Source of the DNA: Beijerinckiaceae bacterium
GTDB lineage: Bacteria; Pseudomonadota; Alphaproteobacteria; Rhizobiales; Beijerinckiaceae
NCBI GenBank assembly: GCA_947456505.1
Contig: CANGTC010000006.1
Coordinates: forward strand, 1 to 62,458
Direction of reading: 5' to 3'
DNA: 62,458 nt
In this document: one piece after another, positions 24,343 to 33,524 of the stretch
Layout: the number at the start of each line of letters is the position of its first letter
Numbering within the stretch: position 1 is the first letter of the stretch
Translations under genes and position numbers: made by a program
The notes under the pieces: model-generated
Database searches by the model: none
Told to the model about the DNA's origin: nothing
Seen by the model: only the letters and a program-made list of their open reading frames with translations

Positions 24343-25815
24343 TTAGCGAACCACGCTCACCCCGCCTTCGCGCAGCACCTTTTCCACGCCTGCGCGCACC
24401 CGCGTCATGGTCTCGCTCGCATCCGCCATGAGCTTGCGCGTGTCTACATTGATCAGCTTGCCGCCGCGCTTGAGAATGCGCCCGTCGATGATCGTGGTGT
24501 CGACATTTGATGGCTGGGCCGATTGCACAATCATGCGGACGGGATCATTGACAGGTCCCATGTTGAGATCGTCGGTGCGCACGAGCACGATGTCCGCACG
24601 TTTGCCTGGCTTCAACGAACCGACCCTGTCGTCGACGCCCAGAGCGCGGGCGCCTTCGATGGTCGCCAGTTCAAGCACCTTGCGGGGCGTGATCGCGAAT
24701 TCGCTGGGCTTCGTTCCATCCGCCACATTCTGCATGGCTTTCATGATGGCGAACATGTCCGCATTGCCCGCCAGAACGGTGGTGTCGATGGAAAGGGCGA
24801 TGGAGACGCCTTTATCCAGCATTTGCAGCAGCGGCGGGATGCCAAAACCCGTACGCATCTCCGTATAGGGGCTCATGGAGACATAGGTCTTCGATTTCGC
24901 CACGAGGTCTATGTCGTCAAGGCTCGTGTTGGTGTCATGAACGAGGATGACGTCCGGGCCCAGAAGACCGTTCGCTGAAAGGGCCTTCACCCCTTCGCGC
25001 AGTTTCACGCGCGCTGCGCTGGTTCCCATATGTGTCGAGATACGCAAGCCGAGTTTGCGGGCGAGCTCCCATTCGCGCTTGCAGATGTCCATATTGTTGC
25101 TCTCGGGACCCCGCGAGCAGATGCCAAGAGTTGTCAGGCCCTCGCTTTTGCTGATCCACCGCGATTGCACCCGTTCGAGATCGGCCAGATTGATGGGCTG
25201 ATCAACCATGCCCACGCCTGCGTAGCCATAGCCGAAGAGGGCGCGGGCGCCGAAGGCCTGATGGGCGGCCAATTCCGCATCGGCGAAGGCTGGCTTGGGA
25301 AGGTTGTGGGACCAGTTGTGCACGGTCGTGATGCCGCCGTGGATGGCTTCGGCCAGAGACAGGCGCACGCCGCGCGCATTGTCCTCGGGCGTGAAGACGT
25401 CCCCAACGGCGCGCGCGAACAGGAAGTAACCGGTCTTGGAATCTTCCCCCGCCATATTGCGCGCCACCGAACCCCACATGTGCCAGTGGGTGTCGATCAT
25501 GCCGGGCATGGCGATCATGTTGCGCGCGTCGATGACCTTGGCGCCAGGCGCTTGCAGGTTGCGTCCTATGGCCACAATGGAGCCATTGCGCACATGAATG
25601 TCTCCATCCGCAATGTCCCCCAGGGTTGGGTCCATGGTGATGATGGAGGCATGACGAATGACGAATTCCGAGCGCGCGGGCAGCGGGCCTGCGCCCTGTA
25701 TGGAGGTTTCAGTCTTGGCGAGCAATTGGCTTGGCGTTGCGATGGCTGCGCCCAGCGCGGATGAAACCCGCAGCAAATGGCGGCGTGAAATTCGTCCTGA
25801 AATATTCGACATCAT
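24343..25815 (-). CDS. Tat-exported amidohydrolase (TRZ/ATZ/cytosine deaminase-like)
   Basis: The 490-residue enzyme begins with a twin-arginine leader (SRRHLLRVSSALGAAIAT). Metal-site motifs are MPGMIDTHWHMW (first His-x-His), HNWSHN, STHMG and VLVHDTN, followed by the aspartate-type SIDTTVLAGNADMF region. This is the architecture of the ATZ/TRZ/SAH-deaminase group that removes amino or chloro groups from ring compounds. It is the last gene of a three-gene minus-strand unit with a two-domain monooxygenase-like protein and a GlcG/HbpS protein, all apparently secreted. The substrate is unknown. Confidence 0.83.
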   Translation of the reverse strand: MMSNISGRISRRHLLRVSSALGAAIATPSQLLAKTETSIQGAGPLPARSEFVIRHASIITMDPTLGDIADGDIHVRNGSIVAIGRNLQAPGAKVIDARNMIAMPGMIDTHWHMWGSVARNMAGEDSKTGYFLFARAVGDVFTPEDNARGVRLSLAEAIHGGITTVHNWSHNLPKPAFADAELAAHQAFGARALFGYGYAGVGMVDQPINLADLERVQSRWISKSEGLTTLGICSRGPESNNMDICKREWELARKLGLRISTHMGTSAARVKLREGVKALSANGLLGPDVILVHDTNTSLDDIDLVAKSKTYVSMSPYTEMRTGFGIPPLLQMLDKGVSIALSIDTTVLAGNADMFAIMKAMQNVADGTKPSEFAITPRKVLELATIEGARALGVDDRVGSLKPGKRADIVLVRTDDLNMGPVNDPVRMIVQSAQPSNVDTTIIDGRILKRGGKLINVDTRKLMADASETMTRVRAGVEKVLREGGVSVVR

Positions 25816-25901
25816 GCGTTTCTCTCAAGGTTAAAGATGAAGGTGCGTTTTTTGTTTCATGGTTCCAAGGCGAAGACCTGGGGATCTCCATTCCATTTCG
25901 T

Positions 25902-26594
25902 TCAGGGCAAGAGCCGGTACATTCGCTGGTCATAAAGCGCCCCCAGAAGCGGGTGGAGCTTGTCGCGGAATTCGCGGGTATGGGCCGCTGTGGCGTGCGC
26001 TTGGGCTGCGGCCTCGGAGGCCCATCCTTCCACGAAGGTGAAATGGTTGGGACGGGTCCAGCTCTGCAGAATGTCAAAGCGCAGGAAACCCGATTCGGAG
26101 CGGCTTTTCTCCGCGAGGGGTTTCATGATCGCTTCAAGTTCGGCGAGGCGCGGCGGGGGCACGTCGACATGGGTGATGGCGAATACGGCGTTGGGCGAGG
26201 GCGCCTTGGCTTCCCCCACATGCCAGCCGCGATGCATCCGCACATCCGCCGGCGCCAGCGCGCCCTGTTTCATCCAGTCAGCCTGCGGCGCCTCGCCCCG
26301 GTCTTTGGCATGGGCGCTCTGGGCTGCGGCGTCCGCCCAGATTTCCAGCAGGGCGAAACGATGGGGCTGGCCGATTTCGGCGAAGGCGCCAACCTGGGAG
26401 ACGCCAGCCTCCCGCAGGGTCTGATCGCGATAGGCCGTCAGCAGCGCCGCCCCGCGCGCAACATGATCGTCGGCGAATTCCATGTAGTTGACCACATGCG
26501 CAGGTCCTGGCGGCGGCGCGGGCGGGGTCTGGGCGGGTGCGGGGCTTGTCATGGCGAGGGCCAACAGGCCAAAGGCGACGAGAGAGAAGCGCAT
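25902..26594 (-). CDS. Secreted tandem ABM (antibiotic biosynthesis monooxygenase-like) protein
   Basis: The 230-residue protein has a signal peptide (LVAFGLLALAMTSPAPAQ) and a short proline linker, then two dimeric alpha-beta barrel repeats, about residues 35-125 and 133-225. Each shows the ABM pattern of a strand, helix with an acidic/alkyl face, and a closing strand (RFALLEIWADAAAQSAH and HFTFVEGWASEAAAQAH are equivalent). Function may be oxygenation or binding of a quinone-like or heme-like ligand. It sits 38 bases downstream of the HbpS-like gene and 86 bases before the amidohydrolase. Confidence 0.75.
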   Translation of the reverse strand: MRFSLVAFGLLALAMTSPAPAQTPPAPPPGPAHVVNYMEFADDHVARGAALLTAYRDQTLREAGVSQVGAFAEIGQPHRFALLEIWADAAAQSAHAKDRGEAPQADWMKQGALAPADVRMHRGWHVGEAKAPSPNAVFAITHVDVPPPRLAELEAIMKPLAEKSRSESGFLRFDILQSWTRPNHFTFVEGWASEAAAQAHATAAHTREFRDKLHPLLGALYDQRMYRLLP

Positions 26595-26631
26595 GGCGTG
26601 TCCTGCATGTTCGAGGGCGAAAGGCGATGGT

Positions 26632-27129
26632 TCATTTCAGCTCGCTGGCGATTGCGGCGATGCCTGCGGCTGCGCAAGCCTCGTCCTTGTCCTGTCCTGG
26701 CGCGCCGCTCACGCCCACCGCGCCAATCGTGTCCTTGCCCGCATCGATGGGCAGGCCGCCACCAAGGGGAATGACCTCGGCGAGGTTTTTTTGGCCTGAC
26801 ATTTCCGGCTCATCCGCCATGCGCTTGGCCCAACTGGCGGAACTGCGCCTAAAGGTTCGTGCCGTATAGGCCTTGCGGCGGGCCAGTTCGAAATTGTGCG
26901 GCGAGGCAGAATCGGCGCGCACGGAAAGGCGCACGAGACCATTGCGGTCCACGACAACGACGGAAATGTCGAAACCATTCGCTTTGCAGGCGGCGATCGC
27001 CGCATGAGCGACTTTGAATGCTGCCTCCACAGAAATATTTCGTTCCATGACGATGGCTTGCGCGGCGGCGGGCGAGGCGTATCCCGCTAAGGCGATTGAT
27101 AAATAAGCAGCTGCGCGCAAAGTTCGCAT
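26632..27129 (-). CDS. Secreted GlcG/HbpS family (heme-degrading/binding-like) protein
   Basis: From ATG at 27129 the 165-residue protein has a signal peptide (MRTLRAAAYLSIALAGYASP, cut after AAA) and one GlcG/HbpS domain: AAIAACKANGFDISVVVVDRNG, the RRKAYTARTF helix, and PLGGGLPI followed by IGAVGVSGA. Related proteins bind heme or cobalamin or support aldehyde or PQQ-linked metabolism. The longer frame reaching 27477 is not needed, because the leader begins at the internal Met. It heads the three-gene minus-strand unit and is divergent from cytochrome c and PQQ dehydrogenase genes. Confidence 0.8.
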   Translation of the reverse strand: MRTLRAAAYLSIALAGYASPAAAQAIVMERNISVEAAFKVAHAAIAACKANGFDISVVVVDRNGLVRLSVRADSASPHNFELARRKAYTARTFRRSSASWAKRMADEPEMSGQKNLAEVIPLGGGLPIDAGKDTIGAVGVSGAPGQDKDEACAAAGIAAIASELK

Positions 27130-27282
27130 CGTTCCCCTCCCTGGCTTGGCTCTCTGGCCATGAGGCAGCTTAGACCATAATTTGCAGATTGCCATGCTTC
27201 GAATGACCGTCGCGCCACTTGATCCCCCGCCTGGGGATTGAAACAGCCGCTTAAGGGGTCTGCGCCCAGAGGAGTCCATGGA

Positions 27283-27849
27283 ATGAAACGCGTATTCACC
27301 GGTTGCCTGTTCCTGATCGTCGCCAGCGCCTCGCAGGGCCCTTCCCTCGCTGCGGATGCGGTTGATGGTGCGGTGGCGTCCTGCTGGGGCTGCCACGGTG
27401 CTGGCGGGCCGCCGAAGGATCCCACGATCCCGATCATCCAGGGCCAGCAGGCGGGATATCTGGAAAAACAATTGCACGATTTCCGTTCAGGCGAGCGCGA
27501 CGACCAGATCATGTCCTCCATGGCCGAAAGCATCCGGCCTCAGGACGTGGCGCGGGCCTCCGCAATGATCGCCGCCATGCCCTGGCCCCTGCGCGGGGGT
27601 GATGCGGCCGCCTCCATGCCCGACAGCCTCGGGGCCTGCCAGAGTTGTCATGGTGTGGATTTGACAGGCGGGCCGGGGCCGGAGGGCGTTGCGCCGCGTC
27701 TTGCCGGACAATTCGCCCAATATCTTGAGGCGCAGATGGGCGTCTTCGCCCGGGGCGAGCGCCCAAAGGCCAAAACCATGACCTTGATGATGAAGTCGTT
27801 GGACGCCGCCGAGCGAGGAAAAATCGCGAAATATCTGGCTGGTCTCTGA
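27283..27849 (+). CDS. Periplasmic diheme cytochrome c (c4-type)
   Basis: This 188-residue protein has a signal peptide (MKRVFTGCLFLIVASASQGP) and two CxxCH heme sites, SCWGCHGAG and SCQSCHGVD, each followed by a distal methionine region (MSSMAES and MTLMMKS), like cytochrome c4. It should pass electrons from a periplasmic dehydrogenase to an oxidase. ATG at 27283 follows AGAGGAG. The PQQ-dependent dehydrogenase begins 89 bases downstream, its natural electron donor. Confidence 0.87.
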   Translation: MKRVFTGCLFLIVASASQGPSLAADAVDGAVASCWGCHGAGGPPKDPTIPIIQGQQAGYLEKQLHDFRSGERDDQIMSSMAESIRPQDVARASAMIAAMPWPLRGGDAAASMPDSLGACQSCHGVDLTGGPGPEGVAPRLAGQFAQYLEAQMGVFARGERPKAKTMTLMMKSLDAAERGKIAKYLAGL

Positions 27850-27938
27850 CAGCGCGGGGTTTTGGTTGACCAGTTCGTGGCGATTGTTAATCATCGTCGC
27901 CTGATCACGGCGGGCGTCCGTGACTGAGGGAGGTTTTG

Positions 27939-29312
27939 ATGAAATCATATATTCACCTGGCTACGGCCTCGGCAGTCGCTTTGCTCGTCGGCCTCAGCGC
28001 CGCTTCGGCCCTCGATTATCGTGGCGGGCCCTCCGCCTATGGCGATTGGCACAACGATTCCCCCGGCCTGATGCGCAAGATTGCGCCTGAGGATGTGGCC
28101 GCCCCGCTCGCCACCCCTTCCGCCGCCAATCGCTCCAAAGTGGTGCCCAAACCCGCCGACGCCCAATTGCAGACCATGCCCGGCTTCAAGGTCGAGCCCT
28201 TCGCCACGGGCTTGCAAGGCGCGCGTGTGATCCGCTTCGCGCCTAACGGCGACATTTTCCTCTCCCAGAGCCGCCCGGACGGGAAGATCACCGTCATCCG
28301 CCCGGCGAAATCTGGCGACAAGGCCGAGGCGACGTCGACCTTCGCCGAAGGGCTCAAGGACGCCTATGGGATCGCCTTCCATCCGCCGGGACCGAATCCG
28401 AAATGGGTCTATGTTGGTCTCGAAGGAAAGGTCGTGCGCTTCCCTTACAAGGCGGGCGACATGAAGGCCTCGGCGGCGCCTGAGACGGTGATCTCCGATC
28501 TCGCCACCGGTGGCAGTCACTGGACGCGCGATGTCGCCTTCTCGCCGGATGGCAAGACCCTCTATGTGGCCGTTGGTTCCTCCGGCAATGTGGCCGCCGA
28601 CATGGGCGCCCAGGCCAATATCGCCAAATGGGAGAAGGAGCACGCCTTCGGCGCCGCCTGGGACAAGGAAGAATGGCGCGCCAATGTGCTGACCTATACG
28701 CCAGAGGGCAAGAACAAGAAGATCTATGCGACGGGCATCCGCAATTGTTCCGGCATCACGGTGCAGCCGGGCACGGGAACCGTGTTCTGCGCCACCAATG
28801 AGCGCGATCTGTTTGGCGACAACACCCCGCCTGACTATGTGACGAGCGTGAAGAAGGGCGGCTTCTACGGCTGGCCCTGGTACTATATCGGCTCGAATGA
28901 AGACACTCGTCCCGGTGGAGGGCAGAGGCCGGACCTCAAGGGCAAGGTGATCGTGCCTGATGTGCTGATGCAGCCTCATTCGGCGCCCCTGGGGCTCGCC
29001 TTCAACCCGGGCGGCATGTTCCCGGCGGAGTGGAAGGGCGATGGCTTCGTGGCGCTGCATGGCTCCTGGAACCGCTCCCTGCACACGGGCTACAAGATCG
29101 TCCGCCTGCCCGCCAAGGGCGGCAAGTTCACCGGCGAATATCAAGATTTCGTTCTCGGCTTCACCGCCGGCGAGGAAAATGTCTGGGGGCGTCCAGTCAG
29201 TGTGACCTTCGCGCCTGATGGGGCGCTGTTGTTCACTGACGACGGCAATGGAACCATCTATCGCGTCACCTACGCCAAGCCCAAAATAGCTGCAGGTCCC
29301 GCAGCGAGGTAA
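27939..29312 (+). CDS. PQQ-dependent sugar dehydrogenase (sorbosone dehydrogenase-like)
   Basis: From ATG at 27939 the protein is 457 residues. It has a signal peptide (SYIHLATASAVALLVGLSAA, cleaved near SA|LD) and a six-bladed beta-propeller of the soluble glucose/sorbosone dehydrogenase type: FAPNGDIFLSQS, HWTRDVAFSPDGKTLYVAVG, NCSGITVQPGTGTVFCATNERD and FVALHGSWNRS. It oxidises a sugar or alcohol in the periplasm with PQQ. GAGGGAGG lies before the ATG. It is followed by a strong terminator and presumably transfers electrons to the adjacent cytochrome. Confidence 0.87.
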   Translation: MKSYIHLATASAVALLVGLSAASALDYRGGPSAYGDWHNDSPGLMRKIAPEDVAAPLATPSAANRSKVVPKPADAQLQTMPGFKVEPFATGLQGARVIRFAPNGDIFLSQSRPDGKITVIRPAKSGDKAEATSTFAEGLKDAYGIAFHPPGPNPKWVYVGLEGKVVRFPYKAGDMKASAAPETVISDLATGGSHWTRDVAFSPDGKTLYVAVGSSGNVAADMGAQANIAKWEKEHAFGAAWDKEEWRANVLTYTPEGKNKKIYATGIRNCSGITVQPGTGTVFCATNERDLFGDNTPPDYVTSVKKGGFYGWPWYYIGSNEDTRPGGGQRPDLKGKVIVPDVLMQPHSAPLGLAFNPGGMFPAEWKGDGFVALHGSWNRSLHTGYKIVRLPAKGGKFTGEYQDFVLGFTAGEENVWGRPVSVTFAPDGALLFTDDGNGTIYRVTYAKPKIAAGPAAR

Positions 29313-29343
29313 AGGCCGCGCAAGCTTCCAGCCCCAAAAGAAA

Positions 29344-29373
29344 CAAGCCCGCCTGAATGATCAGGCGGGCTTG
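29344..29373. terminator. Bidirectional terminator between PQQ dehydrogenase and carbonic anhydrase
   Basis: CAAGCCCGCCTGA (29344-29356), loop ATGA and TCAGGCGGGCTTG (29361-29373) form a perfect 13-bp hairpin between two convergent genes. Confidence 0.9.
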
Positions 29374-29407
29374 TCAATTTGGGCTTCAGCCGTTTCTGCG
29401 CGCTGGC

Positions 29408-30151
29408 TCAGACGCCACGCAGCAGGAAGCGACGATTCAGCGGCTGCAGCGGACGCGCGTTCATGGGGAACAGCGCCTTGAAGGCCGCAATGTCCTTGTC
29501 CGCGACGGCGATGGTCTTGCCGAAGACGTTCCAGTCCACCACCTCCGCGCAGGGCGGCGTCGTCAGCGAGCCTTCATAACGGAAGTATTCGCGAGTCTTG
29601 GGCAGGAAGGCGTCTGGGACCATCTTGTCCTTCAGCATGGCGGAGCCCTCCTTCTTGGGGGCGTTGGCCATGATGGTCGAGAAGGCCGTGTTCTTGCCGC
29701 CGCCGACCATGAGCACGCCGATCACGGCCAGACGCCCCTCGGGCGTCGCATGCACGAAGTGGACTTCCATGGCGGTGCGCTTGCCATCGACAGCATGTTC
29801 GCTGGGCGTATGGAAATGGAACTGCTTCATTTCGTATTTGCGCGCGCCGATGGTCAGCGTGCCGCCAGCCTTGGCGTTGAGCTGGATCGTGTGGCCGTTG
29901 TTGACGACCTCATAGGCCTCGGCCTTCCAGCTGATGCCGATATGATCGCCGCTCGCGCGGATCGCGGCCGTCAGATCGATCGGGGACTGTTCCGCGCCTA
30001 CGGAGCAGGCCTTGAACTTGGGGTCCATGTCGCCCCACTTCGACGCGCCGTGATCACCCTCATATTCCCAATGCGGGCCATCAGCCGCGTTCGCGGTTGC
30101 GGCGCAAACCGGACAAGCCAAAAGCGACGTTAGAAACTGTCTACGATCCAT
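29408..30151 (-). CDS. Periplasmic alpha carbonic anhydrase
   Basis: The 247-residue protein begins with a leader of twin-arginine form (DRRQFLTSLLACPVCAATAN) and matches alpha carbonic anhydrase: HWEYEGDHGASKWG, QSPIDL, the zinc histidines in KQFHFHTPSEH with the third in AMEVHFVH, and YEGSLTTPPCAEVVDW with the conserved Thr of the active site. It hydrates CO2 in the periplasm. Cysteines in KFKACSV and PPCAE form the usual disulfide. It is transcribed alone toward the PQQ gene. Confidence 0.92.
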   Translation of the reverse strand: MDRRQFLTSLLACPVCAATANAADGPHWEYEGDHGASKWGDMDPKFKACSVGAEQSPIDLTAAIRASGDHIGISWKAEAYEVVNNGHTIQLNAKAGGTLTIGARKYEMKQFHFHTPSEHAVDGKRTAMEVHFVHATPEGRLAVIGVLMVGGGKNTAFSTIMANAPKKEGSAMLKDKMVPDAFLPKTREYFRYEGSLTTPPCAEVVDWNVFGKTIAVADKDIAAFKALFPMNARPLQPLNRRFLLRGV

Positions 30152-30524
30152 TTCATTCCCCCAGCCAAATCACGAGCAAATCGCTCATTAAAATAAGCAT
30201 AGTTCAGGCTATATTTGAATTGCAAGTCAGACTTTGTAAGAATTTGAATCGATAAGGAGCCAGAAAATTTTATGAACTATTTGTAAAAGTACTATTTGAT
30301 GAAAAATCAATTTTGCGTGATTGCGAAAATTTTATTTTGTATGCTTTTTAAAAATACTTAATCTTGGCAATATTTAGGGAGGGCATCTCCCCGTCTGTTT
30401 GATTCCACCGGCAAGTTCATTGTTCGTGGACAGGTCTGTCGGTCGCCATTGCTAGCGCCTGATGGTAGCGCCTATCCTTCCGACAGCGAAGCTTAAAAGC
30501 GGTCCAAAAGAGGGAGGGCTGACC
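30152..30524. other. AT-rich divergent intergenic region
   Basis: About 370 bases with no gene; 30180-30375 is markedly A+T rich compared with the rest of the window, including several T and A runs. It must hold promoters for the carbonic anhydrase and for the next receptor. A ribosome site AGGGAGGGC lies just before the receptor ATG at 30525. Confidence 0.55.
30196..30225 (-). promoter_or_regulatory. Possible promoter of the carbonic anhydrase gene
   Basis: On the minus strand TTGCAA (30225-30220) and TATGCT (30201-30196) are spaced by 18 bases, about 45 bases before the ATG. The hexamers match consensus only partly. Confidence 0.3.
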
Positions 30525-31613
30525 ATGAAACACCTGAGAAGTCTGGCGGTCAGTCTGTGCCTGGGGTCGGTTTTCCTCCATGTCGCGTCTTCTTGGGCCG
30601 CCGATGGGTTTTATCAGGGCAAGCGGCTGACAGTTCTCATCAACTTCGCCGCTGGTGGACCCACCGACATCGAGGGCCGTCTCTTCTCCCGCCATATTGG
30701 CAAGCATCTGGCGGGTTCCTCCGGCGTCATCGTCCAGAACATGGACGGGGGCGGGGGCGGCACAGGAACGAATTTTCTGGGCGAGGTGGCGCCCAAGGAC
30801 GGATCCATCATCGGCTATCTCACAGGCTCGGCCTGGCGCTATGTGACTATCAAGGAGCGCTCGCGCGTCGATTTCCTCACCTACAACATGATCGCCTATC
30901 AGCCAGGCACGACTGTCTATTACGCCCACTCCAATGTGGAGCCGGGCCTGAAGGTCGCCATGGACATTATGAAGGCGCAGAATCTGGTGGTCGGCGGGCT
31001 GACCGCCGATTCTTCCAAGGATCTGCTGGAGCGCCTGTGCCTCGACCTGCTCGGCCTGAAATACAAATACGTCACCGGCTACACCAGCAACGCCAACGCT
31101 CGCCTTGCTCTGCAGCGGAACGAAATCAACATGTTCGCGGAATCGCCCCCCGGCTATATTTCAGTCATCGCGCCAGGGCTCGTGGCTACCGGCGAGGCGG
31201 TTCCCCTGTTTTATGATCCCGGCTGGAATGGGGTGCGGTTTTCACAACCGGCGCAAGCCAAGGGGCTGGACATGAAGCCCTTTCATGAGTTCCTGCGCGA
31301 GGCGACGGGGCGCGAGCACCAGGGTCAACTATGGGAAACCTACAAACATGCGCTGGCGATCAACGCCGCCATGCAGCGGCTTGTGGCCTTTCCGCCGGGT
31401 GTGCCCAAGGCCGCCATTGAGGCCATGCGCGAGGCTGTTCGGAAGCTCGCCACAGACTCTGATTACGCTGCTGACGCCATGAAGACCGTAGGCTTTGTGC
31501 CTGACTATGAAGCGGGCGACAATGTGCAGAGCGAAGTCGTCAACGCCTTGACCATCTCTGCGGAAGATAAGGAATTCATCGCCGACTACATCGTTCGCGG
31601 GCAGAAGCGATAG
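30525..31613 (+). CDS. TctC/Bug-type solute-binding protein (DFYxGK-like subgroup)
   Basis: The 362-residue receptor has a signal peptide (MKHLRSLAVSLCLGSVFLHV, cleaved after SWA) and mature ADGFYQGKRLTVLINFAAGGPTDIEGRLFS, close to the DFYxGK subgroup seen four more times in this window. Its ligand loop reads DGGGGGTGTNFLG. It is probably exported to the periplasm for an organic acid. There is no TctAB partner. It precedes, by 95 bases, a DUF485/symporter pair, so a functional link to that Na+ symporter is possible. Confidence 0.83.
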   Translation: MKHLRSLAVSLCLGSVFLHVASSWAADGFYQGKRLTVLINFAAGGPTDIEGRLFSRHIGKHLAGSSGVIVQNMDGGGGGTGTNFLGEVAPKDGSIIGYLTGSAWRYVTIKERSRVDFLTYNMIAYQPGTTVYYAHSNVEPGLKVAMDIMKAQNLVVGGLTADSSKDLLERLCLDLLGLKYKYVTGYTSNANARLALQRNEINMFAESPPGYISVIAPGLVATGEAVPLFYDPGWNGVRFSQPAQAKGLDMKPFHEFLREATGREHQGQLWETYKHALAINAAMQRLVAFPPGVPKAAIEAMREAVRKLATDSDYAADAMKTVGFVPDYEAGDNVQSEVVNALTISAEDKEFIADYIVRGQKR

Positions 31614-31708
31614 GCGCGTTGCGTCGATAATTCCCCGGAAAGCCACGACTGCCGATTGCCAAGGCTCCCTTTCGTGTTACTCTACCTTTAATAATAAGGG
31701 AGGTGACC

Positions 31709-31993
31709 ATGGCGTCGGACGACGGAGTAAACCCGCGCGCGTCAGAATCGCATATGGCTGCGCGTCGTCAGCGGCGCATTGGCTGGACGCTGACGCTGAT
31801 CCTGGGCGTGATCTATTTCAGCTATCTCTTCGCCGTGGTGCTCGCGCCACAGGCCATGTCCATTCCCATCGGCGGCAATCTGACCCCCGGGCTGCTGCTC
31901 GGCGCGGGCGTGATTTTCGCGGCCCTCATCCTCGCCGCATTCTATGTGGCGCAGGCCAATCGCAACGATGCTGACAATGCGAGGCGATCATGA
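31709..31993 (+). CDS. DUF485 small membrane protein (YjcH-like)
   Basis: The 94-residue protein has two transmembrane helices (about 25-47 and 58-81 from ATG at 31709) and RRIGWTLTLILGVIYFSYLF, typical of DUF485, the partner of ActP-type symporters. The ribosome site AAGGGAGGTGACC precedes the ATG. Its stop overlaps the symporter start (ATGA at 31990-31993), as in the acs-yjcH-actP arrangement. Confidence 0.88.
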   Translation: MASDDGVNPRASESHMAARRQRRIGWTLTLILGVIYFSYLFAVVLAPQAMSIPIGGNLTPGLLLGAGVIFAALILAAFYVAQANRNDADNARRS

Positions 31994-33510
31994 GCGGTAC
32001 AGGCGCGCAAAATGCGATGATCTTCTTCCTCGTCTTCGTGGCCCTGACTCTCGCCATCACCTGGTGGGCGGCGCGGCGAACCCAGTCCGCCAACGAATTT
32101 TTCGCTGCGGGCCATCGCATCACCACCACCCAGAACGGTCTGGCGCTGGCGGGCGATTTCGTCGCCGCCAGCGCATTCCTTGGCGTCACGGGCATAGCCG
32201 CCCTGTCAGGCTTCAACGCCATCGTCTTTGCGGTGGCGATGACTGTGGCGTGGCCGATCATGCTGTTTTTGTTCGCCGAGCCCCTGCGCGCCCTGGGCAA
32301 ATACACCTTTGCGGATGTGATCGAATACCGGCTGGGCGATTCGCGCATCAAGGGCTGGACGGCGCTTGTCACCATCGTCAGCATCTTCACCATCCTGACC
32401 TTCCAGATGGCGGGCGCCGGCGCGGTGATCAAACTGCTGTTCGGCTTTTCTTATTCCCTGTCGGTGGCGCTCATCGGCGTCTTCATGCTGGTCTATGTGC
32501 TGTTTGGCGGCATGATTGCGACAACATGGGTGCAGATCATCAAGATGGTTCTTCTGCTCTTCATCACCTTCCTGTTGCTGGGTCTTGTGCTCGCCAATTT
32601 CGATTGGTCGCCGAGCGCGGTGCTGGGTGCGGCGGTGGCGCGTTCCGGCGCCAAGGTGCTGGGCCCGGGGGGCATGCCGCCGCTGGAGCTTTTCGCGCTT
32701 GGCTTCGCCTCCACCATCGGCGTGACCAGCCTGCCGCAGGTGCTGCTGCGTTTCTACACCGTGCCCGACCCAGGCGTGGCGCGCCGGTCCCTGTTGCTCG
32801 CCTCCGTCATCATCGGCTGTTGTGTCATCATGTTCGTATTCCTCGGCTATGGCATCATGGCGGTGCTTGGCCCTGATGCGGTGCGCGCTGCGGATCGGGG
32901 CGGCAACATGGCCGTGCCCCTGCTTGCCGATCATTATGGCGGGGCCATTCTGCTGGGCTTTGTAGGGGCGGTCTGTTTTGCGACGATCCTTGCTGCGGTC
33001 TGCGGCATCCTGCTGGCGGGCTCGGCGGCGCTGGCCCATGATTTCTGGATCGGCGTGGTGCGCGGGGGCAAGGCCAATGACGCCGAGGAGTTCCGGGTGG
33101 CGAAGATCGCCACGGTGCTTCTGTGTCTTGGCGGCGTGCTGCTGGCGATCATGGTGGAGGGGCAGAACATCTTCGTGCTCTCTGCCATCTCCGCGACCAT
33201 AGCGGCGAGCACGATCTTTCCGGCGCTGATCCTGTCGCTGTACTGGCGGGGCCTCACCTATAGCGGCACGGTGGCGGGCCTTTTCGCGGGGCTCGGCGGC
33301 GGCTTGCTGCTCCTCTACCTTGGCCCTCTGGTGCAGATGCAGATGCTGGGGCAATCTTCCGCCATCGTGAATCTGGGGGCGCCCGCCATCATCACCTGTC
33401 CCTTGTCCTTCATTGTGACCTGGCTGGTGTCGCTGATGACGAGCCCCGGCGTTTCACCCAAGCGTTATGACGAAATTACGGCGCGCACGGGCGCAGGTTG
33501 GCAGGCCTGA
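31990..33510 (+). CDS. actP: Sodium:solute symporter (ActP-like acetate/monocarboxylate permease)
   Basis: The 506-residue membrane protein has about 13 helices and SSS-family phrases: WWAARRTQSANEFFAAGH, GLALAGDFVAASAFLGV (the ActP signature), the Na+-site region and a late ISATIAASTIFPALILSLYW. It should import acetate or another short carboxylate with Na+. Translational coupling to the upstream DUF485 gene by ATGA supports ActP identity, though the substrate is inferred from that pairing. The next gene, a peroxiredoxin-like protein, starts 14 bases later. Confidence 0.88.
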   Translation: MSGTGAQNAMIFFLVFVALTLAITWWAARRTQSANEFFAAGHRITTTQNGLALAGDFVAASAFLGVTGIAALSGFNAIVFAVAMTVAWPIMLFLFAEPLRALGKYTFADVIEYRLGDSRIKGWTALVTIVSIFTILTFQMAGAGAVIKLLFGFSYSLSVALIGVFMLVYVLFGGMIATTWVQIIKMVLLLFITFLLLGLVLANFDWSPSAVLGAAVARSGAKVLGPGGMPPLELFALGFASTIGVTSLPQVLLRFYTVPDPGVARRSLLLASVIIGCCVIMFVFLGYGIMAVLGPDAVRAADRGGNMAVPLLADHYGGAILLGFVGAVCFATILAAVCGILLAGSAALAHDFWIGVVRGGKANDAEEFRVAKIATVLLCLGGVLLAIMVEGQNIFVLSAISATIAASTIFPALILSLYWRGLTYSGTVAGLFAGLGGGLLLLYLGPLVQMQMLGQSSAIVNLGAPAIITCPLSFIVTWLVSLMTSPGVSPKRYDEITARTGAGWQA

Positions 33511-33524
33511 GGATTGACCCTGAA

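Noticed and set aside
32206-33354. A 382-codon minus-strand frame opposite the symporter
   Set aside because: Gln/His/Arg-rich reading of a membrane protein's complement; no family match.
30525-33510. The receptor at 30525 as part of a tripartite transporter with the membrane genes that follow
   Set aside because: The following genes are DUF485 and a sodium:solute symporter, not TctB and TctA; they match the acetate permease arrangement.
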